This document shows, one piece after another, positions 46,363 through 56,656 of a stretch of DNA of 64,000 nt. The notes under the pieces are model-generated. The model was not told the DNA's origin, did no database searches, and saw only the letters and a program-made list of their open reading frames with translations. Where the stretch lies: assembly GCA_918807975.1 (NCBI GenBank), contig OU964921.1:33878498-33942497 (forward strand). The letters are read 5' to 3'. Origin of the DNA: Aplidium turbinatum (taxonomy: Eukaryota; Chordata; Ascidiacea; Aplousobranchia; Polyclinidae). Both the position numbers and the translations under genes were made by a program. The stretch's first letter is position 1. Each line of letters starts with the position of its first letter.

Positions 46363-47841
46363 ATGTTATTTTGCATACTAAGAAGATTAGTTGGTTCCTT
46401 TCACTGCTTCCAGTCGTCTGTTGTATCGTATCTGTGATCGCAGTGTATTGTATGATATCGCAATGGGCGCAAATAAAAACACAATTATTATTATTGGATG
46501 GTTTTAAACCAACCATAAGATAAATTGTTTCTTTTCATAAAGTTTTGTAGCCATTGCTTTCCAGGCCTGTTATCGCAAAAACGAGTTTGTAAATCATTTG
46601 TTTTGAAATAATCCTGAACGATGTCCAGAACATCGACCTGATGAGGACTAAATCCATGAGTACAGACAACTGCAATGCATTCAGCTAGGAATTTTTCTTG
46701 CTGTTTATCGAGTTCTGGCCGTCTACCTTTTTCAAGAGTCACAAAGTCTTCAATTTTGTTGATCCAACTTCGAATCGAACTCTCCGGTATATTAAAACAT
46801 CGAGCTTAGGGTGGTCCAAAAAAAATTTTTTTTTTCTTTTTTAAGTGCTCATTTATTTTTGAGCTTCAAATGGTTAAAAAGTTAAGTTGCCAAAGTTTCA
46901 TAGTGATTCGTTCACTGTAAGTACTGCCTAGAATTTTTCATTTGTTTAAAAATCTCAACCTTAAACCATGCGAGACAGTATATGTAATTTTTTCAGTACA
47001 AACTTTTTTACTGTCACTGTTCCCTATAAAGTAATTTAAATTAAAGGATGGATACCATAAAGTAAAGATTACTAGGCTATAAAATAAAGAATTTTGCATA
47101 TTTGTTCATGATTTTAACCCCAATTTGGACAAAAATCATGCTTGTTTGAAGCTTAGAAGGAACACTGTTTACAGTTCATAAAACGCTTCACAAGCAACGA
47201 TTATTGCAGATTATTAAAGTTTTTGTTTTTTTATTGATACCAGGATATTGTTTTCTGTGTCTTTCCACAACTTGGAGAAGAAACTGTTTTTGTAATCCAT
47301 CCTGGTAAGTGGTAGGGTGGTCCAACTTAGAACATTTACGAAAAATTAAAGTTTACTGTAGCATGGATGGTTGGATGCTCATAGCTCATTTGGATATGTC
47401 AGTACCCTAAAAAACATTTCCCAAAGTTTCCAGCCTATGCTTTTATACTTAGTACTGCCTAGCGAATAGCGATGCACCATCTTTTTGAATTATATATTTG
47501 TCGGATTTTAGACCTAGGAGCAAGTATACCAACTGCATATTTTATATCATATCATGCGTGGAGGATAATGTACAATTGTACATATAAATAAATAATTTCA
47601 TGTATATAACTTATGACGAAACTATAACAAACTCAAATGTAAGGGAAAAATTATTTTGCCGCGCACTGGATGAGGCATCGCAGCATCCTGCGATTAAACA
47701 TACGGATGGATATTGGATAGTGGATACCTATTAATGTGCTTCTCAAGGCACTCAGATACTAGAAGTTCATCCATTCTTAAAGGCTGGCTGCTATAGCAGT
47801 CCTCAAACCTATTGTCCCCTCAAACCAGAATACAAAACCGA

Positions 47842-48787
47842 GTGACTAAAAAGAAGCGTTGAAAGATGGCAAGGAGTTCATTGGGATGGAAAAATTGTTC
47901 CATCAATAAACGGGAATGAAGAAGAAAAAGATAGAATTACAATAATCGCCACCTGTAAGAATGATGAAAAGCTTTTAGGTGTTTCGAACGTTGAAAGGGG
48001 TACAGGGGCTATGATTTCCAAGCGTGTTTTTAAGGCTGTTAAAAATTGGAGTTGAAATGATGTGATTGTTGGGATATCATTTGACACTACAGCTTCAAAC
48101 ACTGGGTCTATTAATGGAGCTTGTCACTTGCTGGAAAGGGAAATGGAATGTAAACTGGTTTGGTTAGCCTGTAGGCATCACATACACGAAATTATATGCG
48201 GTGATGTATTTTCTGCTGTCTCTGGTTCATCTTTAGCTCTAACCATTTCGTCGTTTAAAAGATTCAAGGAGAAGTGGTCAAGCCTCAACAAAGATGCATT
48301 ATGAAGTTTGTGATGATCCTCATTTGCAAACCACTCTCGCGGATTTCAAGAAAAAAAAAAACGTAAAATTGCTTCATTTTACACTCAATAGTAGTACCGA
48401 GGGATGAATATCGAGAGCTTATTAAAGTTGCTCTAATTTCCTTGGAGAAAGCTCACAGCATGGCATACGCTTCCGGCTTCCAGGTGCCTTCAACCATGCA
48501 CGGTGGATGGCCAAGATCATTTATGTTATTTTTCGATAAATTAAATGAAATAGCTTGCCTTGATTTTTTTTCATCAAGATATTGAACTGTGGGTTGCTCT
48601 GGAAAGCTATAAAGTGGCAAAAGATATCGTCAAAGGCTATCAAGTAGTAAACGACTCTGCTGGAAAACTATTTAGCGACTTCAATGTGTCGATGACCCAG
48701 GATAAATCACAAAAACAGTTTAGCCTATTCAAGTTGTGGAAAGACACAGAGAACAATATCCTATATCAATTAAAAACAAAAGTTTAA
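47842..48787 (+). pseudogene. decayed RNase-H-like transposase of the FDTTASNTG family
   Basis: Translated pieces in order: VHWDGKIVPSINGN, then LLGVSNVERGTGAM, then IVGISFDTTASNTG, then KLVWLACRHHIHEII, then a FKRFKEKWSSL block, then further helical sequence to 48787. This order (HWDGK, GTG, FDTTASNTG, ACRHH-EI) matches an abundant, usually uncharacterised family in insects and cnidarians. The two D-containing motifs suggest an RNase-H fold. Stops and frame changes are present (for example a TGA just before 48058 and frame changes after about 48300), so the gene is dead. It lies between the inverted arms of the 46807-51177 transposon. Confidence 0.65.
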
Positions 48788-49401
48788 TGATCAGCAATAG
48801 TCGTTGTTTGTGAAGCGTTTTATGAACTGTAAACAGTGTTCCTTCTAAGTTTCAAACAAGCATGATTTTTGTCCAAACTGGGGTTAAAATCATGTACAAA
48901 TATGCAAAATTCTTTACTTCATAGTAATCTTTACTTTGTAGTTTATAGTATCCATCCTTTCATTTAAATTACTTTATAGGGAACAGTGACTATAAAAAAT
49001 TTGGCAGTGGCTATTTGACCGGCTCCGGTCTTTGAATCTGAAACACTATTTGACCGGTCATGACGTCACTACATAAGCACCTTTTTCTTTTTCTCTTTCA
49101 AAGCAAAAGACGATAAGCGCCTTAAGTTTTAAATTCAACACGTTTTCTTCAACTGAGTACGTGGCGCATACGTAACGTCTCGGGCTGCCATTCTAGAGGG
49201 AATGAGTTCGATACTATCCGGAAGCGTTTTTTTTTTTTACAAAATTTTGACCCAAAGTGCATTTTTGTCGTCAATTTTTAATTTGAGTAGCCTACAGCCC
49301 ATTTTTTTAAATCTTTCCAAATGTGAGTAATACAGTTAAGTTTTTTTAATTTGTGAATAAAAGAATAACAGTTAACCTCTCAAGTACATGTAGCTCCACA
49401 C

Positions 49402-50267
49402 GGATGCAACCTAGTTCGTACCATGAACAGTTCGTACCGTCAGTTCGTACCTTGAAAAGATCGAGAAAAAAACAAAAAAAGCCGAAGTCGCTGATCGCAG
49501 TTTTCGCAATCGCTTTAAAATTTTCCCCCTGAAAAGATCGAGAGAAAAAATAGCTCAAAACCGAAGTCCGCTGATCGCAGTTTCCGCAAACATTTTTCCG
49601 CAGTTTCCGCTAACCCTAACCATAGAGTAATCTATGCTCTAACCCTAACCCTCGCTGATCGCAGTTTCCACAAAATTTTTTCCGCAGTTTCCGTTACCCC
49701 TTACCCTAATTCTAATTTCTAACCATAGAGTAATCTATGCTCTAACCCTAACCCTCGCTGATCGCAGTTTCCACAAACATTTTTCCGCAGTTTCCGCTTT
49801 TACCCTAACCATAGAGTAATCTTTGCTCTAACCCTCGCTGATCGCAGTTTCCGCAAACATTTTTCCGCAGTTTCCGCTAACCGCAGTTTCCGCTTACCCT
49901 AACTTTAACCATAGAGTAATCTATGCTCTAACCCTAACCCTCGCTGATTGCAGTTTCCGCAAACATTTTTCCGCAGTTTCCGCTTACCCTAACTCTAATC
50001 ATAGAGTAATCTATGCTCTAACCCTAACCCTCGCTGATCGCAGTTTTCACAAACATTTTCCCGCAGTTTTGCAATTTCCGCTAACCACAGTTTCCGCTAA
50101 CCCTCGCGTTTGTTTCAAATTGTATGGGGAAACTCCGATCAGCGACTTCGGCTTTGTGCTATTAAACTGCGGTCAGCGACTTCGGCTTTTTTTAATTTTT
50201 TCTCTCGATCTTTTCAGGGTATGAACTGACTGTACGAATGGTTCAAGGTACGAACTAGGTTGCACCC
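49402..50267. mobile_element. small inverted-repeat element with an internal minisatellite (866 bp)
   Basis: Ends are ggatgcaacctagttcgtac and the complement of gggtgcaacctagttcgtac, with further matching bases (gccgaagtcgctgatcgcag / gcgacttcggc) inwards. A perfect 9-bp duplication, gctccacac, lies at 49393-49401 and 50268-50276. The duplication length suggests a Mutator-like element. The interior is an array of about six 80-106 bp units. It is the innermost layer of a three-deep nest. Confidence 0.9.
49570..50110. repeat. minisatellite with telomere-like core
   Basis: About six units begin with cgctgatcgcagtttcc (near 49570, 49653, 49755, 49836, 49942, 50032). Each has tttttccgcagtttccgct, and most have a small palindrome (catagagtaatctatgctct) followed by aaccctaaccct. 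The spacing varies from 81 to 106 bp. The array makes up the body of the 49402-50267 element. Confidence 0.85.
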
Positions 50268-52024
50268 GCTCCACACAGAGTGAAATTTACATGCCTTTTG
50301 ACTCCTTTTTATTTCTTTAAAAGTAATATCTAAAAAGACATTATTGACCCAAAAAGAATGTCTAAAAAGACATTATGAAAAGCAACTACGGACAAAGGCC
50401 AGTGTTTCGATCTCCCGACCTCTTCAGCGTAGCGTAGTAAAGTGAAAGTGGAAAGTTGTCTTGAAGGGTTGGTTGAGATGATGATTTGAAACTTGACTGA
50501 TTGTTGTGCGACAATGAGACTGGATTTAATTTTTAACTTCGGACTTCAGCGAAACATAATCTTACAGCCTATTAGAAGGTGTGATTTTTTCAGAGAATTT
50601 GTGCTAAGAAATGAAAGGAATTTGTTAAAAATAAAGACTAGAAAAAACTTTTTTAATTCGTTTTGAAACTTTTTTATTCACTTGTTGATTCATTCATATC
50701 AGTTTGTATCCTTTTGTAGTCAAAAAAAAAAAAAAAAAAGAACGCTTCCAGATAGTATCGAACTCATTCCCTCTAGATTGGCAGCCCGAGACGTTACGTA
50801 TGCGCCACGGACTCAGTTGAAGAAAACGTGTTGAATTTAAAACTTAACGTGCTTATCGTCTTTTGCTTTGAAAGAGAAAAAGAAAAAAGTGCTTGTGTAT
50901 TGACGTCATGACCGGTCAAATAGTGTTTCAGATTCAAAGACCGGAGCCGGTCAAATAGCCACTGCCAAAAAATTTTGTACTGAAAAAATGACATATATAT
51001 TGTCTCCTCTTGCATGGTTTAAGGTTGACATTTTTAAAAAAATGAAAAATTCTAGGCAGTACTTACAGTAAACAAATCACTATGAAACTTTGGGAACTTA
51101 ACTTTTTAACCATTAAGAGCTCAAAAATAAATGAGCACTTAAAAAAGAAAAAAAAATTTTTTTTTTGGACCACCCTAATCGAGCTGCTTGTCGAATGCTC
51201 ATGGAGCCTTCCTTTACATCATCTATGGCTTGAGCCATCTCATTTTCCGACCAGTCAGCCATTATATATATATAATACAGTGTAACGCTTTATAACTTAT
51301 CAATATGATCTGTTAAAAAGAAATAATAAGACCTACGTTAGCTGACTAACATCAGGGTTGCCACACTATGACAGGGTCTTAAAGCCAAAATAATACAACA
51401 AAAGGCTAAATGAATACTTCATTCATTTATTTTTCGACTTAAACTTACTTCGCTGACAGCGTCTCAACCTAAATAGTTCTTTGTGTCACTAAATTGTTCA
51501 AAATCAAAAGTTGACTGGTAGACCAGTCCAGGGTTGCCAGATTCTGCAGAGCAATATATACCAAATAGTAAAAAAAAATATACCAAATATATACCAAACT
51601 TAAAAAGTTATACCAAGTTTATACCAAAAAGATCTGAAAAACAAAAGTTTTCACAAAAATTACGTTTTGCACACATCAACTAGCTGAATTATGTTTAATT
51701 TTTAACTTGGGCAAAGAACGTTTTAGTTTGGGCCAATTTTAATATATATGACTCGAAGATGAATTGATTACCACAGCGATTTCGCATAAAATATTTAATC
51801 AAGTTTCAGAAAACAAAAAAACTAAACGTTGCTGGAGCATTGGTTCCTGTGATGCAGACGAGACTACGCTCATGTGGCTAATGCATAAAACCCACCATGC
51901 AATCATCAAGAACCCAACAAAACAGACTTTACTCCGAATAGCACCAAAATGACCGCGTGCCACACTAAATGTCCAGACGCCACAGTGTGCGCACCTATCT
52001 GGCAAGCACCTAATTGTCTTCACC

Positions 52025-52465
52025 CAGTGGCGTAGCCAGGAATTTTGAAAGGGGGGTTTTGACGACTCAGCGACAGGGGGTATGGACCTCCCCCAGAAAA
52101 TTTTGAAAAATTACTTTAAATTTGGTGCATTCTTAGATCATTTTTAACAAAAACGTGGGTATAAATATTCCTGTAAAATGGTGCTGTCCGGTGGCATAGC
52201 AAAAGTATAAGATCATGTTTTTTTTCGGAATTTTTTGGTAATAAAGCTAAGTCTCTATGTTTTCTTGTTGCTAATTCCTGGCGGAGATATTTAAATGTTT
52301 TGTATAGGCAAAACTTCCTCTTTTAATGCAGTTTCGTTTACAATTCTAAAGGCAACTTTGTCTTAGAGACATAGAGATTGAAAGCATCATTCTCAATATT
52401 GTAGCATCATACGCGTGCCAAAGGGGGGTTGTAAGCCCCACCCCCCCCCCTTGTCTACGCCACTG
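52025..52465. mobile_element. hAT MITE of the CAGTGGCGTAGCC family, copy 2
   Basis: Termini are cagtggcgtagccagg and tgtctacgccactg. Flanks tcttcacc and tctgcgcc match at only 6 of 8, consistent with an ageing duplication. The body matches 29636-30064, including atggtgctgtccggt, ataagatcatgttttt and acgcgtgccaaa. It is non-coding and shares subterminal sequence with the intact hAT element at 15084-21060. Confidence 0.77.
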
Positions 52466-52699
52466 TCTGCGCCTAATAGACTTGCTCCGAAAATTTAGGA
52501 AATTTTTCACTTTGCCAAAGTATCAACGTCAGGGTAATAAAAAGAATTAAGTAATTATGATTCAATAATTACATACGATATAACACAATAGGGGTATTAG
52601 TAAACATAAATAAAGTTTTAGTCACACATTAACAACACTGTTCAACATTTTGAAACCAAAATTTACGTTCCATCATAACAGCACAGTAAAAGTCATAAG

Positions 52700-53345
52700 T
52701 CAACAACACTTGCAATGTTGCTCACTGAGAAGAATTCTTTAACACCTTGAGACAACAATACGTTGTATGTCTACGCGGCATTTGGCCACGAGAGTGAGGG
52801 AGCACTTGGATTTAACTAATTTGAACAAGCAAAGTGCCATTAAAGATCACATATTCGATTGTCAAACATGTTCAAATAACAAACCATCCTTGGAGTCCTT
52901 TAGAATTATGCGTAAATGTTTCACCGAATTCGACACTAAAATCCACGAGGCTTTGCTAATAAAATCATACAATCCTCGCCTCAATACACAGTTGTTTGCC
53001 TCAGGTGCTTCTTATCTACTCAACGTCTTTTCTTGATACGTCATATGTTGCGTCTTTGCCTGGTGTAATTTAAACGCCACGTGATGTGCCTTTCTTCTGT
53101 TCTGCCGTTTCATTTTGCATTTCGTTTTTCAATTCAGTGTTTAGATCAGTCATTCATTTTCATTGTAGATATGATAAGCAGTTATTTTTTGTTACTTGAT
53201 AAGGGCTAACGTGTGTATGGCCGAAAACGTTTGTAGCTTATAGTTTATGTTCAATTTTAATCCATTATGTTAAATGCCGTGTGGTTGCTTGGTTGTATAT
53301 GTCTGTGGCTGAAGAAAGTAACCTCTTTACCAAAATTGTATTACA
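52700..53345 (+). mobile_element. Penelope-like element, 3' part
   Basis: The frame 52767-53036 encodes a GIY-YIG-type endonuclease C-terminal region: HLATRVREHL, AIKDHIFDCQTC, then KIHEALLIKSYNPRLNTQL and a short LLNVF-like tail. These are hallmarks of Penelope-like retroelements, where this nuclease follows the reverse transcriptase. The 3' non-coding end follows, with gtatggccgaaaacgtttgt and gccgtgtggttgcttggtt, also seen as inverted pairs at 9557-9810 and 11964-12415. No reverse-transcriptase domain is visible upstream, so this is a 5'-truncated copy. Confidence 0.77.
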
Positions 53346-54007
53346 GTTAGGCAACTCCAGTCCAATGACACTCATGCTTTAGAAAACCTTTAGGTGGTCA
53401 TTAGGCTAAATCTCAAATGGTACATCCATTTTAGTGTTTCAACTTAACTTTTTTAAAGAAGAAACAAGTTTTTATTGGTTAACACACTCCAAATTTGTAC
53501 ATTGAAAAAAATACTAGTCAATTGACACAATATTATAAAATATACCAAACTCATAAAATCACCTACCAAATGCTACAAAATATACCAAATATATACCAAT
53601 ATACCAAACGAAAATTTCGACTACCAAACATAAAAAAAATATACCAGATTTGTGAAATTTGGTATATAAATATACCAGTTGGCAACCTTGTAGACCACTG
53701 CATTTTGAGAAAGTAGTGCTGCCAGATCTTTTGTATTATATTTATTATCATTAAAACTGTTTTACTTCTGTAGCTTTATTTTATTTTTTTGCATAAATTG
53801 TCTCATATAACTCTAATCTCGATCACAACTTATATATAATAGCACAAACTTTCATCAACTCGTATTCAATAACTTCAACTCTCAATCAAGAAAAATGTGA
53901 AATATAATAATTTCTGTAATTTTGCAATATAATTTCTATAAATTGTATAATTTCTAACTTCAACTCTCAATCTGGAAAAAGGCTAAATGTATAATTTCTA
54001 AGGCTAA

Positions 54008-54276
54008 GGGAACGTTCAAATATTACGTAACGCTTTTTTTCCAAATTTTTGACCCCCCTCCCCCATGTAACGCCAACATAACGCTTTTTTCAATCCCCCC
54101 TTCCCCATGTAACGCTTTTTCACTACGAATTCAGCGCAAAAAACTACCATTTCGTACTCGAAAGCGTTACGTAACGTTTTGCTTGAACCCCCTCCCCCCC
54201 GATGTGACGCTAACGTAACGCTTTGCATAAACCCCCCCTCCCCCTCGAAGGCGTTACGTAATATTTGAACGTTCCC
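54008..54276. mobile_element. Harbinger-type MITE (269 bp)
   Basis: The inverted ends gggaacgttcaaatattacg match perfectly for at least 26 bp. They are flanked by taa on both sides (54005-54007 and 54277-54279), the TWA target typical of PIF/Harbinger elements. The interior repeats gcgttac/gtaacgc and C-rich stretches several times, giving extra partial palindromes. It is non-coding. Confidence 0.77.
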
Positions 54277-54383
54277 TAAAAAAATCTAAAAAAAAAAAAT
54301 TGTGGAATCTGGCCGTAAAAAGTCCAATCTGGCAACTCTAGCTAACTTTCAAAGGCGATCATAACACGTGTGCTCATAACAAC

Positions 54384-54774
54384 GGTAGGCACTTTAACAT
54401 TATCCACTGGTCGAAGAGGTACGCAATCATGCGTGACATGTTCAATCAATATTTGTGTTTTAGTCACAATTTCGACTTGTTAAAGTGGCTACCATTAAGA
54501 TCCTTCTTGCACTCAGTTCAGTTGCAGAAGAAAAAATAGTATTAGCAGAGGGTGGGAATCGAACCCACGAAATCGAAATTACTATACTCCTCTGCCCTAA
54601 TCATTAGGCAACGGTGGTTGTGGTGAAGCATTCAGTTAAATTTCTTTGTATCAAAATTTTTGATCAGAATATCACGTCAAGAGTCACATGACTGAAATCA
54701 GCTGAATCGCGAATGAACATGTCACGCATGATTGCGTACCTCTTCGACCAGTGGGTAATGTTAAAGTGCCTACC
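54384..54774. mobile_element. Mutator-type MITE carrying a tRNA-like unit (391 bp)
   Basis: About 62 bp at each end are inverted with few mismatches (ggtaggcactttaacatt at the ends, then cactggtcgaagaggtacgc). The perfect 9-bp duplication cataacaac lies at 54375-54383 and 54775-54783, as expected for Mutator-like elements. Its centre holds a tRNA-like sequence on the - strand with a T-run after it. Confidence 0.87.
54531..54617 (-). other. tRNA-like Pol III unit
   Basis: On the - strand the A-box-like TTGCCTAATGATTAGGGCAG is followed about 30 bases later by the B-box GGTTCGATTCC with a stable flanking T arm (GTGGG/CCCAC). A T6 run at 54536-54531 would serve as a Pol III terminator. The 5' and 3' acceptor halves do not pair, so it is not a functional tRNA gene. 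It is more likely a tRNA-derived sequence captured by the surrounding MITE. Confidence 0.6.
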
Positions 54775-54783
54775 CATAACAAC

Positions 54784-55208
54784 GTCTCAAGCAAATGAAC
54801 CTCGATGACGTGGTTTCGTGAAAAAGAAACGAAAATAGAGAGATTTGGTTTGTTTCTTTTGATATGACGACAGTATCAGCTCTTCCCTGCAAATCAAGAA
54901 AAAATGGCGTTGGTAGGATTTCTGATGAGTTAGCGCAGGCAAAGTTAATTTTGCTACCAGCAAACTGGTTATTGGAGTAAAATGAAAAGTTAGATTTAGT
55001 TAGATTTGAAGAGAAAATTTTCTACGAAAACAAAAAGGTAAGATGTTACATTTTGTATCATTGCAAGAGTGATGCTAGTGCTACAAAATTCACCAGTTGG
55101 AACCTAAAATATTTTTGTTTGTTTATTACAATTTACGCCTCCGCGCATTCGAGGCCTTTTAACGGTTTCGCGCATTTGTTGCTTTACCTATACACGATCT
55201 GTTACATG
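54784..55208. other. intergenic, nothing recognised
   Basis: No supported exon. A short stretch near 55155-55190 (cgcatttgttgctttaccta) is the reverse of one near 45365-45395, suggesting another dispersed repeat without visible boundaries. Confidence 0.4.
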
Positions 55209-55480
55209 CATAATGTACAAAAATGACAGCCAATGACGTTAGTGAATGTTATTGGCTGTATTTGTGGATACGTTCCTTCCTTTCTGGTAGGAGCGAAGTC
55301 GTTGTGGTGGATGGAGAGAAAAGTGATTCGAAACCCATGATATCCGGTGTGCCTCAGGGAAGTTGCCTTGGGCCTCTGCTGTTTATTGCCTATGTCAATG
55401 ACGCTGATGACTACATTAGTCACAGCACCTTGTTGAAATACGCGTATGTTAATTACGCGTATGACAGCGTATGACAGAGC
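55209..55480 (+). pseudogene. LINE reverse-transcriptase fragment
   Basis: The frame has WIRSFLSGRSEVVVVDG followed by ISGVPQGSCLGPLLFIAYVN, the palm-domain block that precedes the catalytic box in many metazoan non-LTR retrotransposons. The frame ends before the usual YADD box. Tandem short repeats (ctatcagagttgactctg and relatives) follow to about 55600. It is a truncated copy, unrelated to the BEL element downstream. Confidence 0.7.
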
Positions 55481-55483
55481 ACT

Positions 55484-55602
55484 ATCAGAGTTGACTCTGT
55501 CAAGGATTGATCTTATCTATCAGTGGATTGGATTGGTCTGTCTGGATTGATCTATCAGAGCTGACTCTGATTGATCTATCAGAGTTGACTCTGTCAAGGT
55601 AA
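55484..55602. repeat. short tandem and inverted motifs
   Basis: Four imperfect copies of a (c)tatcagagttgactctg unit are mixed with ggattgatct repeats, immediately after the LINE fragment. It is possibly a local expansion in the LINE body. Confidence 0.5.
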
Positions 55603-55783
55603 CAATCATTGATGGTCCTGTAACCGGTGGTGAAATCTTCTAAAATGACTGAGACTTTTGATAAATTCTTATTTCTGTTCGAATTAACGTGTACTTTAAA
55701 AGGTCGTCGCTAATTAATTGGATACGCTACTGTATTACATTGTATTATAATCACTGAAATCATATTGAATTGATATTAATAAA

Positions 55784-56150
55784 TGTTCCGGCGGGTCGAT
55801 TGCCCTCTTGATTAGAATTGAAATTGTGATGAATTTTGTAACTTGGTTGGTTGAATTAAGCAACGTTGAATTTGCGTTCTTTCACTGTTATACGTTACGT
55901 GGCCCGCCTTCTGACCAAGACGTTTAATTTCTGATTGTCGCATTTGCCGCGTGCCGGGAGCCGTGGTTTCTGGAGAGTATTTGCCATTGTGTGTTGAGTT
56001 TCATTTCATTATCGAAAAAAGCAAGCTAGAGAAATGAATGTGTACCACGGATTTAAGTTGTCGTGTTAAAGCCATTGTAAGTTTATACAAAATCAAGTTT
56101 TTATCCCAACTCGCTCTCAATAAATCAAAAAAACAACAAGAAACAATTGC
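55784..56150 (+). repeat. 5' LTR of the BEL/Pao element
   Basis: Begins tgttccggcgggtcgatt, preceded by tattaataaa. Its first 332 bases are the same as 63669-64000. The exact right end is not certain because the other LTR is cut by the window; it lies between about 56115 and 56157. Confidence 0.87.
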
Positions 56151-56656
56151 AAGTATGGTTCAGGCAGACCGAGGAGGGATTGTAGGTAGGCAGTGAGCAC
56201 CTACTCATGTAACCAAAAATAAAAACCTGATAATTGGACAACTGAAGTAAAGAACTATAAAGTATCTAAATAACGAAATAAAAGAATTAAAAGAACTAAC
56301 AAAATTGACAGAATTGAAAGAACAAGAACTAAAGGACTAACTTAAAGACTAACAAATTTAAATTTCAACCAAGGAAGACTTCTGAAGGGGTGGTCAGCAC
56401 ATCCCTGCAACGAAAGGACTTTAATATAACCGTACTTTAATTGTGTTGTAAACTGGAACTCTATTGTACCGGAGCCTAATTGTGTATAATAACTTGTGTA
56501 AAATACTGTATTGTTTGTCAAAAGGCTTGCTCCACCGTAACTCAGAGAGCGGTAAGTTACTAATTAATGTTGGTTACGCTGTCCATTACGTTACGTGTGT
56601 CGATGTTACTGTGTGTAGGCTGTAGTATACAGTAGTGTAATTTCTTAAATTGATAA

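Larger units (their letters stand above)
49003..50966. mobile_element. Mutator-type foldback element, copy 2
   Basis: Same family as 3801-4701: ends ggcagtggctatttgaccgg and complement, with the same gacgtcac and gaatgagttcgatact blocks in each arm. The 9-bp target duplication aaaaaattt is perfect (48994-49002 and 50967-50975). It is inserted into the right arm of the 46807-51177 transposon and is itself split by the 49402-50267 element. It carries no protein. Confidence 0.9.
46807..51177 (+). mobile_element. TAGGGTGG-type DNA transposon with long inverted arms (4.4 kb)
   Basis: Termini tagggtggtccaaaaaa and complement are flanked by a perfect 8-bp duplication, atcgagct (46799-46806 and 51178-51185). 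Inverted arms of roughly 450 bp match between 46807-47240 and 48800-48985 plus 50970-51177; the right arm is split by a foldback inserted at 49003-50966. A second, inner pair of TIR-like stretches occurs around 47316-47400. The interior holds a decayed transposase-like gene (47842-48787). It sits inside the HTH-psq/CENPB-like frame. The 8-bp duplication fits hAT, P or Zisupton-type elements, but the termini are not a standard hAT consensus. Confidence 0.88.
46491..51262 (-). pseudogene. HTH-psq/CENPB-like reading frame split by a transposon
   Basis: The start ATG lies at 51262-51260 and encodes MADWSENEMAQAIDDVKEGS plus the first half of a pipsqueak-type helix-turn-helix. The frame is then interrupted at 51178/46798 by the 46807-51177 transposon. 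Beyond it the same domain resumes (FNIPESSIRSW), followed by a CENPB-type DNA-binding region with VVCTHGF, NRPGKQWLQNFMKR, and a stop at 46491. Counting one copy of the 8-bp target duplication, the two parts give exactly 393 bases (130 codons plus stop). The DDE domain normally following in pogo/Tigger-like transposases is missing. It could be a truncated pogo-type transposon or a small DNA-binding host gene lost by insertion; no termini of its own were found. Confidence 0.75.
51535..53695. mobile_element. element with ataccaaa-repeat ends, heavily invaded
   Basis: Left end agggttgccagattctg and right end ccagttggcaacctt are inverted. Just inside each end is a run of ataccaaa units in the same orientation on both sides (about 51557-51635 and 53535-53690). 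Flanking bases gtagaccagtcc and gtagaccactgc match at 10 of 12. The middle is filled by a hAT MITE and a Penelope-like element. The type of element is unknown to me. Confidence 0.45.
51354..54336. other. nest of AGGGTTGCCA-ended repeats
   Basis: The outer limits are agggttgccacactatgac at 51354 and, inverted, agagttgccagattggac ending at about 54336. Related internal sequence (aaaggctaaatg) occurs near both ends. No exact target duplication was found, so the outer element is tentative. Inside it lie the 51535-53695 element, a hAT MITE, a Penelope-like element and a Harbinger-type MITE. Confidence 0.4.

Noticed and set aside
49570-50110. CRISPR-like array
   Set aside because: Units are 81-106 bp, similar throughout, lack unique spacers of constant length, and lie inside a eukaryotic transposon.
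54531-54617. Functional tRNA gene on the - strand
   Set aside because: A and B boxes and the T arm are present, but the acceptor halves do not pair and no convincing anticodon stem forms.
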